Shown: positions 55,863-64,000, counted from the stretch's first letter. The stretch is 64,000 bases of DNA from Isoptericola luteus (GCF_020297055.1 NZ_JAIXCQ010000003.1:62001-126000), one strand, 5' to 3'. The notes: a model not told the origin generated them from the sequence alone. Numbers and translations: made by a program.

Positions 55863-56705
55863 TCACGACGCCGTGGACCGGGCGCGCAGGACGGCCACGG
55901 TCGGGCCGACCACCGCCACGGCGGCGGCGACGCCCGCCGCGAGGGCGACCGTCTGGTCCACCAGCGGGCCCTGGCTGCGCGCCACCGCGATCCAGGCGAG
56001 CCCCCAACAGGCGGCCAGCCCGACGGCGAGCGCGATCATCGGCCTGCGTGCTGCACGGACGCCGACCCCGACGACGATCAGGGCGGCCACCACCGCGAGG
56101 ACCGTGCCCCAACCAGTGGCACCGAGGCCCAGCCCGCCGACCTCGGAGGCGGTGAGCGCGGCAGCGACGTTCGCCAGGGTCGCGACGCACACCCAGCCGA
56201 GGTAGAGCCCGACGGTGACCTCGGACGCGACGGCGTCCAGCACGCGCGCCGAGGGCAGCCGGAGCAGGCGCAGCAGCACCACGCACAGCACCACCACGAG
56301 GCAGGCGATCACCACCACGCTCCCCCACAGCCAGCCCGCCTGGACCACGCCGATCCACACGGCGTTGAGCAGCATCGAGGCGAGGACCCACCAGCCGACG
56401 GCGCGCATCCGGGGGTCCGCCGCGCGCCCGGGCAGCGCCTGCACGACGGCGAACAGCACCAGGCCGACGTAGATCACGGACCAGATCGAGAAGGCGGGGC
56501 TGCCGGGCGCGACGACGGTGGCCTCGGCGGACAGCGCGCCGTCCGCCGCCTGGGCGATCGGCTGGCCGCCCGCGGCTCCGGAGCCGATCGCGGCGCCCGC
56601 CACCGCGAGCACGGCCCCGACGGCCACGACGACCTGGCGGACGCGGTCGGCGCGGGTCGGATCGGTGGTGCGGCCAGGGTCGGTGGTGCGCGTCGGATCG
56701 CTCAT
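55863..56705 (-). CDS. TspO/MBR-related tryptophan-rich membrane protein (long form)
   Basis: A 280-residue protein with about seven hydrophobic helices. The block SPAFSIWSVIYVGLVLFAVVQAL and the Trp pattern AVGWWVLASMLLNAVWIGVVQAGW are typical of the TspO/MBR-like family in its longer actinobacterial version (classical TspO is about 160 residues). LYLGWVCVATLANVAAAL is the central helix block. A disordered Thr/Arg-rich N-terminus precedes helix one. Classical members bind porphyrins; the hemQ-hemH genes just upstream are suggestive, but binding here is inference. Converges with the methyltransferase gene. Confidence 0.75.
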   Translation of the reverse strand: MSDPTRTTDPGRTTDPTRADRVRQVVVAVGAVLAVAGAAIGSGAAGGQPIAQAADGALSAEATVVAPGSPAFSIWSVIYVGLVLFAVVQALPGRAADPRMRAVGWWVLASMLLNAVWIGVVQAGWLWGSVVVIACLVVVLCVVLLRLLRLPSARVLDAVASEVTVGLYLGWVCVATLANVAAALTASEVGGLGLGATGWGTVLAVVAALIVVGVGVRAARRPMIALAVGLAACWGLAWIAVARSQGPLVDQTVALAAGVAAAVAVVGPTVAVLRARSTAS

Positions 56706-56817
56706 CGGTCCAGCATGACAAGTCTCCGTGAACCCGCAGGTCGGGGGCGCCACCGGTCGAGCCCGCCGGGACCCGTCCTGCCTGGGCCTTGGTTCCCCAT
56801 GACCCGGCAGGCCGCCG

Positions 56818-57579
56818 TCAGGCGCGGGGCTGGGCGTCCGCCCAGTCGGCCAGCGTGGTGCGGGGCCCCGTGTAGAACGGGACCTCCTCGCGCACGTGGC
56901 GACGGGCCTCGGTGGCCCGCAGGTCACGCATGAGGTCCACGATCCGGTGCAGCTCGTCGGCCTCGAAGGCGAGGAGCCACTCGTAGTCCCCCAGGGCGAA
57001 GGCGGACACCGTGTTGGCGCGCACGTCCTTGTACCCCGCGGCGGCCATGCCGTGGTCGCGCAGCATGGTGCGGCGCTCGTCATCGGGGAGCAGGTACCAG
57101 TCGTAGGCGCGCACGAACGGGTACACGCACAGGTAGTCGCGCGGCGCCTCCCCGGCGAGGAACGCCGGGATGTGCCCGCGGTTGAACTCGGCCGGGCGGT
57201 GCAGTGCCGCCACGGACCACACCGGCTCCAGTCCGCGGCCCAGCGCCGTGGTGCGCAGCCGCCGGTAGGCACCCTGCACGGCCTCGATGCTGTCGCCGTG
57301 CGTCCACAGCATGAGGTCGGCGTCGGCCCGCAGGCCGCCCACGTCGTACCAGCCCCGCACGACGACGTCGCCGTCGGTCGCGGCAGGGTCCCGGCCGGCG
57401 TCCGTGGTCGAGCCCCAGGCAGCGTCCTCGGCCTGGGCGACGAGCTCGGCCCGCTCGGCGTCGTCCTGCGGGAGCGTCTCCGTCAGCGCGAAGACCGACC
57501 ACATGGTGTAGCGGATCTGCTCGTTGACGCCGGCGGTCTCCATCGGCTGGCCGGTGTCGCCGTGCGTGTGCTGGGTCAT
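56818..57579 (-). CDS. hemQ: Coproheme decarboxylase (chlorite dismutase family)
   Basis: A 253-residue HemQ/ChdC. It catalyses the last step of the coproporphyrin-dependent haem pathway, decarboxylating coprohaem with peroxide. Motifs: [12 protein letters not shown] at the start, [76 protein letters not shown] with the proximal His (RDHG) and catalytic Tyr region ([10 protein letters not shown]). Its ATG overlaps the hemH stop by four bases. The pathway choice fits Gram-positive Actinobacteria. Confidence 0.93.
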   Translation of the reverse strand: MTQHTHGDTGQPMETAGVNEQIRYTMWSVFALTETLPQDDAERAELVAQAEDAAWGSTTDAGRDPAATDGDVVVRGWYDVGGLRADADLMLWTHGDSIEAVQGAYRRLRTTALGRGLEPVWSVAALHRPAEFNRGHIPAFLAGEAPRDYLCVYPFVRAYDWYLLPDDERRTMLRDHGMAAAGYKDVRANTVSAFALGDYEWLLAFEADELHRIVDLMRDLRATEARRHVREEVPFYTGPRTTLADWADAQPRA

Positions 57580-58721
57580 CGGTGCATGTCCTTCGAGCAG
57601 AGGGCCGGGATACCGCTGGGCTCGCCGTCGCGGCGCAGGCAGCAGTCGGGCGGCGTGACGGACGGGAACGCGGGCAGCGTCCCCACGACGGCCTCGGTGA
57701 CCTGCTCCCCGCGGGCCAGCGCGGCCCGCTCCAGGATCAGGTCCACCAGGCCGGAGACGAATGCCGGTCGGGTACCGACGGTGGCCGCACGGACAGCCGT
57801 CATGCCCAGCTCGGCCGCGGTGGCCAGGGCCTCCGTGTCGAGGTCGTAGACGACCTCCATGTGGTCGGAGACGAAGCCGATCGGGGACAGCACGACGTCC
57901 GTCAGACCTTGCCCGGCACGCTCGGTCAGCAGGTCGTTGACGTCGGGCTCGAGCCACGGCTGCGAGGGCGGGCCGGAGCGCGAGCAGTAGGCCAGCTCCC
58001 AGGTGACGGCGTGGCCGCGCGCCTCGGCGACGGCGTCGGCGACCAGGGTCGCGACGTCCATGTGCTGGTCCGAGTACGTCGCGTGCCCGACCCCGGACGC
58101 GGCCTCCATCGTGTCGGGGATGGAGTGCGTGACGAAGACGAGCTTCGCCACGGCGGGGTTGCCGCCCTGGCGTTCGAGCTCTTCGAAGGCCTCGAGGACG
58201 GCCTCGACGTTGGCCTGCACGAAGCCCGGGTGGTTGAAGTACGAGCGCACCTTGTCGAACTGCACGCCCGTGGAGCCGTCGGGGCCGAGCTGGCCCCGCT
58301 CGTCCAGGGTGAGGGCGAGGTCCTCGCGGTACTGGCGGCAGCCGGAGTACGAGGAGTACGCGGACGTCACCAGGGCGACGGCACGGCGCGCACCGAGGCG
58401 CTCCAGCTCGTCGATCGCGTCGGTGGTGTACGGCGCCCAGTTGCGGTTGCCCCACACGACAGGCAGGTCCAGGCCGCGCTTCGCGATCTCCGCCTCGAGG
58501 GCCGCCTTGAGCGCGAGGTTCTGCTCGTTGATCGGGCTCTTGCCGCCGAACCCGTAGTAGTGCTCTCCGACCTCCTCGAGCCGGGCGTCGGGGATGCCCT
58601 TGCCGGCGGTCACGTTCCGCAGGAAGGGGACCACGTCCTCCGGGGCGTTCGGGCCACCGAAGGAGTACAGGAGCAGGGCGTCGTACGGGCCGGCTACGGC
58701 CGACTCGGGAGTCATCGGCAT
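57576..58721 (-). CDS. hemH: Coproporphyrin ferrochelatase with C-terminal iron-sulfur cysteines
   Basis: A 381-residue ferrochelatase (CpfC) inserting iron into coproporphyrin [27 protein letters not shown] opens the fold; [14 protein letters not shown] holds the catalytic His and [21 protein letters not shown] is the conserved metal-side block. Near the C-terminus PDCCLRRDG and ALCSKD provide, with an upstream Cys, the ligands of the [2Fe-2S] cluster seen in actinobacterial ferrochelatases. ATG 58721 is nine bases after GGGAGG; ATG 58730 abuts it and is less likely. Coupled to hemQ downstream. Confidence 0.92.
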   Translation of the reverse strand: MPMTPESAVAGPYDALLLYSFGGPNAPEDVVPFLRNVTAGKGIPDARLEEVGEHYYGFGGKSPINEQNLALKAALEAEIAKRGLDLPVVWGNRNWAPYTTDAIDELERLGARRAVALVTSAYSSYSGCRQYREDLALTLDERGQLGPDGSTGVQFDKVRSYFNHPGFVQANVEAVLEAFEELERQGGNPAVAKLVFVTHSIPDTMEAASGVGHATYSDQHMDVATLVADAVAEARGHAVTWELAYCSRSGPPSQPWLEPDVNDLLTERAGQGLTDVVLSPIGFVSDHMEVVYDLDTEALATAAELGMTAVRAATVGTRPAFVSGLVDLILERAALARGEQVTEAVVGTLPAFPSVTPPDCCLRRDGEPSGIPALCSKDMHR

Positions 58722-58803
58722 GGTCGTCATCCTCCCACTCGCCGGGGGCCGGACCTGCGGGGAACCGGACGGATCCGACGTGACGTTGATGGCTACAGGT
58801 TGT

Positions 58804-58836
58804 CATCTCGGTGGCATCTCGGTGGCATCTCGGTGG
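58804..58836. repeat. Three 11-bp direct repeats upstream of hemH
   Basis: CATCTCGGTGG occurs three times without spacing (58804, 58815, 58826). The 11-base period is one helical turn, so a protein could bind all copies on one face. The array lies 83-115 bases upstream of the hemH start and 26 bases from the stop of the MarR gene, in the promoter region of hemH-hemQ. Confidence 0.85.
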
Positions 58837-58861
58837 CGTAGCGCCCCGGGCACGACCCGCC

Positions 58862-59383
58862 TCACCGCGGCCGGTCCGCGATCCGCGCCTGGGCGGCACG
58901 GAGCCGGTCGAGCAGGGCGGTGAGCTCTTCCAGCTCGGCGGGTTCGAGCCCCAGCCCCACGTACTCGGCGATGGTGCGCACGTGCGCCAGGCCGGTCTCG
59001 CGCTGCAGCCGCGCCCCCTCCTCCGTGAGCCGGACCAGGGTGCCGCGCGCGTCGTCGGACGGCACCGCGCGCGTCACCAGCCGGCGCACCTCCAGGCGGT
59101 CCACGAGCCGCGACAACGACGACTGCGCCATGAGCATGCCCTCGTTGAGGTCGCGCAGGCGCAGCTCACGCCCCGGTGCGCGCGACAGCGTGAACAGCAC
59201 GTCGTACTCACGCATCGACACCTCGTGCCAGATGTCGTCGGCCTGGAGGCGCCGCATGATCGTCACCTGGGTACGGAACAGCGACTCCCACGCGGCGGCG
59301 GCCAGCCGCGGGCTGGTCGTCGGCGCTGCGGGCGACGGGGTCGGCGCGGGCGACGGCGCGGGCGACGCTGGAGGTCCGGTCAC
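58862..59383 (-). CDS. MarR-family transcriptional regulator
   Basis: A 173-residue regulator. The winged helix region is [72 protein letters not shown]; the recognition helix is [11 protein letters not shown] and the wing carries the DARG turn. The first about 25 residues are Ala/Pro/Ser-rich and may not be translated if an internal start is used. Ligand unknown. It precedes hemH on the same strand with the 11-bp repeats between, so it may control haem synthesis; inferred only. Confidence 0.88.
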   Translation of the reverse strand: MTGPPASPAPSPAPTPSPAAPTTSPRLAAAAWESLFRTQVTIMRRLQADDIWHEVSMREYDVLFTLSRAPGRELRLRDLNEGMLMAQSSLSRLVDRLEVRRLVTRAVPSDDARGTLVRLTEEGARLQRETGLAHVRTIAEYVGLGLEPAELEELTALLDRLRAAQARIADRPR

Positions 59384-59419
59384 CGTCGCAGTGTGCCGCA
59401 GCCCGCCGACAGCCGCAGG

Positions 59420-60220
59420 TCAGCGGCCGAGGCGACGCTCGCGCCGGGAGAAGTCACGCAGCGCACGCAGGAAGTCGACACGGCGGAAGTCCGGCCAGTA
59501 GGCCTCGCAGAAGTAGAGCTCGGAGTGCGCGCTCTGCCACATGAGAAAGCCGCCCACCCGCAGCTCGCCGGACGTGCGGATGACGAGCTCCGGGTCGGGC
59601 TGCCCCTTGGTGTAGAGGTGGGCGGCGATGTCCTCGACGTCGATGCGCTTGGCCAGGTCCTCGAGCGTCGCGCCCTGCGCGGACTCCTGCTTGAGGTAGG
59701 AGCGCACGGCGTCCGCGATCTCGTACCGGCCGCCGTAGCCGATCGCCACGTTGACCTGAAGCCCCTCGACGTCGTCGGTGGCCGCGGCGGCGTCGCGGAT
59801 CGCGGCGGCGACCTCTTCGGGGAGCAGGTCGAGCCGGCCCATCACCCGCAGGCGCCAGCGGCGCGAGGACGCCAGGTCCTGCACCGCGTCCCGGATGATG
59901 TCGAGGAGATCGGCGAGCTCCTCGCGGGGCCGGGCGAGGTTGTCCGTGGACAGCATCCACAGGGTGACGACCTCGACACCCAGCTCCTCGGCCCAGCCGA
60001 GGAACTCCGCGATCTTGTCCGCGCCCCGGCGGTGTCCCGTCGCCGCGGTCTCGCCGAAGGAGCGCGCCCACCGCCGGTTGCCGTCGAGGATCACTCCGAC
60101 GTGCCGGGGGATCTGCTGGGCCGGCAGCGCAGCGGACAGACGCCGCTCGTACAGGCCGTAGAGCAGGTGGGGCATGCGCACGCGAGGACCTCGGTGGATC
60201 AGGCCGCGTCGGGCCGGCAT
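59420..60220 (-). CDS. uppS: Cis-prenyltransferase (isoprenyl diphosphate synthase, short-chain Z type)
   Basis: A 266-residue UppS-fold enzyme. HVGVILDGNRRWAR carries the catalytic Asp, GHRRGADKIAEFLGWAEELGVEVVTLWMLSTDN follows, and QPDPELVIRTSGELRVGGFLMWQSAHSELYF is the C-terminal signature. The sequence pattern (IAEFLGWAEE, LLSTENLxR-like, ALRDFSRRERRLGR) and the neighbour hemolysin III gene resemble M. tuberculosis Rv1086, which makes short-chain Z,E-farnesyl diphosphate; chain length here is inferred. The product feeds polyprenyl carrier synthesis needed by the glycan genes. Met 16 (60175) is an alternative start. Confidence 0.88.
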   Translation of the reverse strand: MPARRGLIHRGPRVRMPHLLYGLYERRLSAALPAQQIPRHVGVILDGNRRWARSFGETAATGHRRGADKIAEFLGWAEELGVEVVTLWMLSTDNLARPREELADLLDIIRDAVQDLASSRRWRLRVMGRLDLLPEEVAAAIRDAAAATDDVEGLQVNVAIGYGGRYEIADAVRSYLKQESAQGATLEDLAKRIDVEDIAAHLYTKGQPDPELVIRTSGELRVGGFLMWQSAHSELYFCEAYWPDFRRVDFLRALRDFSRRERRLGR

Positions 60221-60346
60221 CGCAGGACGCAGGCACGCGGCGGACGGGACGGACGAACCGGGACAACGTTACCGCTCCGGATGCGACCCCCCGGCAACCT
60301 GACCATGATCTTCACGGCCGCGGTTCGACCCGCGCGTCACGCGTGA

Positions 60347-60379
60347 CCTACGCTTGCGTAACCTACGGATGCGTAGGTT
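60347..60379. promoter_or_regulatory. Twin TACG-NNN-CGTA dyads before the hemolysin III gene
   Basis: ACCTACGCTTGCGTAA and ACCTACGGATGCGTAGGT follow each other; each is an inverted repeat around a three-base centre, the second one 7 bp perfect. TetR-type repressors often bind such TACGNNNNCGTA-like sites. They end 24 bases before the GTG start at 60404, where they could cover a promoter. Confidence 0.55.
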
Positions 60380-60403
60380 AGTTCCAGGAGCAAGGAGTCC
60401 CCC

Positions 60404-61156
60404 GTGGCAGGAGCCGCACCGAAGGATGGCCGGCAGGCTTCCGTCGACACCCCCGTCGACGCCGCTCGCGACCCGCACGTCGACACCACCGCGGATCCGC
60501 ACGGCGACGCCGACGGGGTGGTGCCCACCCTGCTCAAGCCCTTCCTGCGCGGCTGGATCCACGCCGTCACCGCCCCGTTCGCGCTGGCCGCGGCGATCGT
60601 GCTCGTGGTCCTCGCAGACTCCACGGCGGACAAGGTCGCCTGCGCCGTCTTCGGGGTCACCGCCGTCATGCTCTTCGGCACCAGCGCGGTCTACCACCGC
60701 GGCACCTGGTCGCCCCGGACGGCGGCCCTCCTGCGCCGGCTCGACCACGCCAACATCTTCCTCATCATCGCGGGGACCTACACACCCCTCGCGGTGATGC
60801 TGCTGCCGCCTTCGACGGCGACGTTCCTGCTCTGGGTCGTCTGGAGCGGCGCGCTGCTCGGCCTCGTCGCGCGCGTGCTGTGGATGGGAGCGCCGCGCTG
60901 GCTGTACGTGCCCGTCTACGTCGCGCTCGGCTGCGTGGCCGTCGGCTACATCGGCCAGTTCTCCTCCGCCGGCGGGGCCGCCGTCGGCTGGCTGGTCGCT
61001 GCGGGCGGCGTCGCGTACATCCTCGGCGCCGTCATCTACGGCACGAAGTTCCCGAACCCCTCGCCGCGCTGGTTCGGGTTCCACGAGATCTTCCACGCGC
61101 TGACCGTGGTCGGGTTCTCGTGCCACACGGTCGCGATCTTCCTGGCCGCGACCTAG
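60404..61156 (+). CDS. trhA: Hemolysin III / TrhA family membrane protein
   Basis: A 250-residue seven-helix protein of the PAQR/hemolysin III family. A disordered N-terminus (about 40 residues with several Asp and His) is followed by LRGWIHAVTAPFALAAAIVLVV, VMLFGTSAVYHRGTW (conserved Ser-x3-His of the metal site), LDHANIFLIIAGTYTPLAV (Asp-His) and the final FHEIFHALTVVGFSCH (His pair). The zinc-type site of the family is complete. Role in membrane homeostasis is family-level knowledge. GTG start with GGAG six bases upstream. Confidence 0.9.
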   Translation: MAGAAPKDGRQASVDTPVDAARDPHVDTTADPHGDADGVVPTLLKPFLRGWIHAVTAPFALAAAIVLVVLADSTADKVACAVFGVTAVMLFGTSAVYHRGTWSPRTAALLRRLDHANIFLIIAGTYTPLAVMLLPPSTATFLLWVVWSGALLGLVARVLWMGAPRWLYVPVYVALGCVAVGYIGQFSSAGGAAVGWLVAAGGVAYILGAVIYGTKFPNPSPRWFGFHEIFHALTVVGFSCHTVAIFLAAT

Positions 61157-61190
61157 AGGTCGTCTCGCCGCGGCCGCGGCGCGCCACGCC

Positions 61191-61232
61191 GACACTCAGG
61201 GCACCACGACACTCAGGGCACCACGACGCTCA
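61191..61232. repeat. 17-bp tandem repeat, about 2.5 copies, at the nitrilase 3' end
   Basis: GACACTCAGGGCACCAC occurs at 61191 and 61208, and a partial, slightly altered copy begins at 61225, running into the nitrilase stop (61230-61232). On the minus strand each copy contains CCCTGA, which resembles the coding end of that gene, so it looks like duplication of the gene's own 3' terminus. Confidence 0.75.
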
Positions 61233-62162
61233 GGGGCGTGGCACGACGACGTAGCGGCGGTTGGCCAGCGACGGGTTGTGCGCCCGCACCTGGGCCAGCG
61301 GCTCCGGGTCCAGGTCGACGGTGGCCACCTGCGGCGCGTCGTCGAGCTCCAGGCCGACGACGCCGTCCGGGCCCGCGAGCAGCGACCGCCCCACCAGGCC
61401 CTCGCCCGCCATCCCGACGCCCACGACGACGGCGGTGTTCTCGATGGCCCGCGCGCGCAGCAGGGTGCGCCAGTGGTCGTCCTTGAGCGGACCGGCCACC
61501 CAGGCCGCGGGCACCACGATGACGTCGGCCCCGGCGTCGACCACCCGGCGCGCCGACTCCGGGAAGCGCAGGTCGTAGCAGGTGACGACGCCGAACCGCA
61601 GGTCCCCGACGCGCACCACCAGCGGCGGCGTGTCCGCCGGGCCGGCCTCGAGCCGGTCGGACTCGCGCGTCCCGAACGCGTCGTACAGGTGCACCTTGCG
61701 GTACACGCCGACGAGGGCACCCGTGTCGTCCACCGCGACGACGGCGTTCGACACCCGTCCCTCGCCCGCCCCTGCGCCCGACGTCCCGCGCGGCACGGCA
61801 CGCGTCGATCCGGTCAGGGCTCGCAGCGACCCGGTGATCGCGGGGATCTGCCCGGTGAGCGCCGCCTGGCCGGGCACGGGCGGCGCCTCGCCGGTGGCCG
61901 GGATCGTCGTGCCGGCGATCACGGCGATGCGGTAGCGCGCCGCGTTCTCCCGCAGGGCGCTGACGAACGGCCCGTCGAGGGGCTCGGCGTGCTCGGTCCC
62001 GACGCCCCGGGCGTCGTAGCCCGAGGCGTACTCGGGCAGGGCCAGCAGGTCCGCGCCGACGCGCGCGGCGGACACGAACGCGTCCGCCACCGCCTCCCGG
62101 TTCGCGGCGTGGTCGCCCGAGGCGGCGAGCTGCGCCACCGTGAGGCGCACCGGGGTCGTCAC
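61230..62162 (-). CDS. Carbon-nitrogen hydrolase (nitrilase/omega-amidase superfamily)
   Basis: A 310-residue amidase. The Glu-Lys-Cys triad is complete: LLALPEYASG, VYRKVHLYDAFG and VTCYDLRFPESARR. VIVVPAAWVAGPLKDDHWRTLLRARAIEN closes the active site. An insertion of about 45 residues (about 95-140), low in complexity with repeated LTG and ITG units, separates the Glu from the Lys region; ordinary relatives are about 265 residues. Substrate unknown; amide or nitrile of small acids is usual. Its start overlaps the next gene's stop by four bases. Confidence 0.88.
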   Translation of the reverse strand: MTTPVRLTVAQLAASGDHAANREAVADAFVSAARVGADLLALPEYASGYDARGVGTEHAEPLDGPFVSALRENAARYRIAVIAGTTIPATGEAPPVPGQAALTGQIPAITGSLRALTGSTRAVPRGTSGAGAGEGRVSNAVVAVDDTGALVGVYRKVHLYDAFGTRESDRLEAGPADTPPLVVRVGDLRFGVVTCYDLRFPESARRVVDAGADVIVVPAAWVAGPLKDDHWRTLLRARAIENTAVVVGVGMAGEGLVGRSLLAGPDGVVGLELDDAPQVATVDLDPEPLAQVRAHNPSLANRRYVVVPRP

Positions 62163-62536
62163 CGGCGGTCCCCGTCGTCAGGCTCCCCGGGACCCGACCC
62201 GTCGCCGTCCCGGCCGTCGGCGTCCGGCCCGCCCGGCACGGCCGGCCCGCCCGGCGCCTGCGAACTGTCCGAGCGACGACCGGAGCCGACCCGACGCGGC
62301 TCGGTGACCGGCAACCCCAGGTCCTCCGCGTTGCGCGTGGCGCGGCGCAGGTGCCGGGTCAGGGACAGGAAGAGCAGCACGCAGGCGACCGCCACGGCGA
62401 ACGTGGCCACGAACCCCTCGAGGCCCGGGGTGACCTCCAGCTCGCTCGGCCCCTGACTGGGGCTCGGGCTCGGGGTGGTCCCGGCAGCGAGGACGGCCCA
62501 GGCGGGCAGCGACCCCACGACCGACGCGAGGCTCAT
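62159..62536 (-). CDS. Small single-span membrane protein, unknown (mca-linked)
   Basis: A 125-residue protein. A hydrophobic N-terminal stretch ([16 protein letters not shown]) may be a signal or first helix; a clear second helix is [24 protein letters not shown]; the C-terminus is Gly/Asp/Pro-rich and disordered with many prolines. It is translationally coupled on both sides (four-base overlaps with mca and with the nitrilase). Position immediately downstream of mca recalls the small protein Rv1083 of M. tuberculosis. No function can be assigned. Confidence 0.65.
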   Translation of the reverse strand: MSLASVVGSLPAWAVLAAGTTPSPSPSQGPSELEVTPGLEGFVATFAVAVACVLLFLSLTRHLRRATRNAEDLGLPVTEPRRVGSGRRSDSSQAPGGPAVPGGPDADGRDGDGSGPGEPDDGDRR

Positions 62537-63441
62537 CGGACCGCCTCCCGCACGCCGGCGAACAGGTCGTCCTCGGGCAGCGTCGTGGGCACCCGCGAGT
62601 CCGCGAGCTCGTACTCCTCCGTGGGCCACACGTCGATCTCCACGTCGCGCGGCACGGCGAAGAAGAATCCCTGCGGGTCGATCTGCGAGGCGTGCGCCAC
62701 CAGGGCGTCGTCCCGCTGGGAGAAGTGCTCGGCCGCCTGGATCCTCGTCGTGACCTCACGCTCGGGGATCTCGCGGGCGGTGCGGGACTCGATCCAGTCG
62801 CCGAACGGCGACTCCAGGCCCGCCCCGAGCATCGCCTCGTGCACGGCACGCATGCGCTCCATCGAGAAGCCGTGGTTGTAGTAGAGCTTGCTGGGCTCCC
62901 AGGCCGCGGCCCCGCCGTCGACCACGTACCGGTCGGGGTTGCCCGCCGCGTGGTAGGCCTCGACGGCGACCTCGTGGCACTTGATGTGGTCAGGGTGCGG
63001 GTAACCGCCCGTGGGGTCGTACGTCGTCATGACGTGCGGCCGGAACTCGCGGACCAGCTCGACCAGGGGCGCCGCCGCCTCCTCGAGCGGGGCCAGGGCG
63101 AAGCACCCCTCGGGCAGCGGGGGCAGCGGGTCGCCCTCGGGCAGGCCCGAGTCGACGAAGCCGAGCCACGTCTGCCGCACGCCGAGCGCCCGGGCGGCGG
63201 CGGCCATCTCCAGCCGGCGCACCGCGCGGCGCCCGTCGATCGAGGTGAACTCGTGCCCTTCCGGCACCTCGAAGCTCGGGTTGAGGACGTCGCCGCGCTC
63301 GCCGCCGGTGCAGGTCACGACGAGCACCTCGACCCCTTCGGCGGCGTATCTGGCGGTGGTCGCGGCACCCTTGCTCGACTCGTCGTCAGGGTGCGCGTGC
63401 ACCGCCATGAGACGCAGCGGCTCGTGCGAGGCGGAGGACAC
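62533..63441 (-). CDS. mca: Mycothiol S-conjugate amidase
   Basis: A 302-residue metal-dependent amidase of the MshB/Mca family that cleaves mycothiol conjugates to release mercapturic acids, detoxifying electrophiles. The zinc site is [16 protein letters not shown] (His and Asp) and [18 protein letters not shown] (second His). [15 protein letters not shown] and the long C-terminal part ([38 protein letters not shown]) favour Mca over MshB. It proves mycothiol use by the host. GTG start with GGGAGG four bases upstream. Divergent from DUF4307. Confidence 0.92.
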   Translation of the reverse strand: MSSASHEPLRLMAVHAHPDDESSKGAATTARYAAEGVEVLVVTCTGGERGDVLNPSFEVPEGHEFTSIDGRRAVRRLEMAAAARALGVRQTWLGFVDSGLPEGDPLPPLPEGCFALAPLEEAAAPLVELVREFRPHVMTTYDPTGGYPHPDHIKCHEVAVEAYHAAGNPDRYVVDGGAAAWEPSKLYYNHGFSMERMRAVHEAMLGAGLESPFGDWIESRTAREIPEREVTTRIQAAEHFSQRDDALVAHASQIDPQGFFFAVPRDVEIDVWPTEEYELADSRVPTTLPEDDLFAGVREAVR

Positions 63442-63476
63442 AGTCCCTCCCGGGTCGGTCGGCAGCAGGGTTCAGG

Positions 63477-63482
63477 GACAAT
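63477..63482 (+). promoter_or_regulatory. -10-like GACAAT of the DUF4307 gene
   Basis: GACAAT ends eight bases before the ATG at 63491. Weak match at the first base; again consistent with a leaderless message. Confidence 0.35.
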
Positions 63483-63490
63483 GGTGCACC

Positions 63491-63904
63491 ATGAGCGCCC
63501 CCACCGAGTCCACCCCACCGGCCGACCGGTACGGCACGCGACCAGCCCGGCGGCCCTCCGGACGGCTGGGAAAGGTGGCGGTCGTCGTGGCGCTGGCCGC
63601 CGCCGTGGGCCTCGTGGCGTGGTTCACGATCGCCGACCAGCGGTCCAACCCGGTGACCGGCGAGATGGTCGCCTTCGACGTGCCGGGTCCCGAGCAGGCG
63701 CAGGCCACCTTCCAGGTGCACATGCCGGCGGGCACGACGGCGGTGTGCGCGCTGGAGGCGCAGTCCACCAGCCACGCGCAGGTGGGCACGCTCGAGGTGC
63801 CGGTGGGCCCGAGCGAGGCGACCACCTCGACCTACACCGTGACGGTGCAGACCTCCGAGGAGGCCACGACGGTGGTCATCGACGGCTGCACCCCCACGGA
63901 CTGA
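63491..63904 (+). CDS. DUF4307 family membrane-anchored protein
   Basis: A 137-residue protein with one N-terminal anchor (GKVAVVVALAAAVGLVAWFTIAD) and an extracytoplasmic beta-rich domain containing two cysteines (VCALEAQ and DGCTP) that could pair. This matches DUF4307, which is encoded between mca and greA in many Actinobacteria. The window ends about 100 bases later, where greA would be expected. Function unknown. Confidence 0.85.
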   Translation: MSAPTESTPPADRYGTRPARRPSGRLGKVAVVVALAAAVGLVAWFTIADQRSNPVTGEMVAFDVPGPEQAQATFQVHMPAGTTAVCALEAQSTSHAQVGTLEVPVGPSEATTSTYTVTVQTSEEATTVVIDGCTPTD

Positions 63905-63942
63905 GCACGGACCGAGCGTTCGCCCTGGGCAGATTTCGCGCA

Positions 63943-63967
63943 GAAACCCGCCGTTTTCTCGGGTTTC
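63943..63967 (+). terminator. Hairpin after DUF4307
   Basis: GAAACCCG (63943-63950) and CGGGTTTC (63960-63967) form a perfect 8-bp stem with a CCGTTTTCT loop. It ends the DUF4307 unit or forms a leader for the gene beyond the edge; TATCCT at 63982-63987 could be a -10 of that gene. Confidence 0.55.
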
Positions 63968-64000
63968 ACGCGGTGGCAGGCTATCCTGAGGGATTCACAC

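Overview
The window comes from a high-GC Gram-positive actinobacterium, most likely a Micrococcales member of the Cellulomonadaceae/Promicromonosporaceae type. Evidence: uniformly GC-rich codon use, two WhiB proteins, a mycothiol gene (mca), actinobacteria-restricted families (DUF3499, TIGR03089, DUF5719, DUF4307, DUF2505), coproporphyrin-dependent haem genes (hemQ-hemH), and a cellobiose uptake operon of the cebEFG-bglC type. The order mca / DUF4307 on one side and a hemolysin III protein / short-chain Z-prenyl synthase on the other recalls the M. tuberculosis Rv1080c-Rv1086 region. All identifications come from reading translated sequence and remembered family motifs; no database search was run.

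Layout. 1-20.7 kb is a cell-surface glycan region: a partial pyruvyl transferase, DUF3499 and a degenerate metallopeptidase-like protein, DUF5719 plus a 1,153-residue glycosyltransferase/membrane protein, WhiB2-like, TIGR03089, and all four dTDP-L-rhamnose genes (rmlA, rmlD, rmlC, rmlB). These are interleaved with a translationally coupled minus-strand operon (DUF2142 protein, GT2, GT4, flippase-like protein) and followed by two LytR-CpsA-Psr ligases. 20.8-28 kb holds a DUF389 membrane protein, purE-purK, an OmpR-type two-component pair and a NarL-type pair. 28-29.5 kb is an accessory island: a putative endonuclease (AbiEi-like N-terminus, DUF559-like C-terminus) bracketed by four copies of one 50-bp palindromic repeat, two on each side with the two pairs in opposite orientation. 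29.5-40.2 kb has a lipoprotein-export-type ABC transporter, an EccC/FtsK-type ATPase without visible WXG100 partners, WhiB1-like, a PdtaS-like histidine kinase and DUF2505. 40.3-46.7 kb is the cellobiose operon (binding protein, two permeases, GH1 beta-glucosidase, LacI regulator) with two CebR/CelR-like operators in front. 46.7-64 kb holds lipid enzymes (acyltransferase, patatin), a fused PutA with a divergent PAS-AraC regulator, a Glu/Leu-type dehydrogenase, a frameshifted protein-glutamine methyltransferase paralogue, a TspO-like protein, hemQ-hemH, MarR, a Z-prenyl synthase, hemolysin III protein, nitrilase, a small membrane protein, mca and DUF4307.

Two sequence-level themes stand out. 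First, many genes carry a TANNNT -10 hexamer 6-8 bases before the start codon, which predicts leaderless transcripts. Second, short repeats or palindromes repeatedly abut or contain stop codons (after the LCP gene, the nuclease, cebR, putA, the nitrilase and the rmlA-side methyltransferase). No tRNA, rRNA, CRISPR array, transposase or phage gene was recognised.
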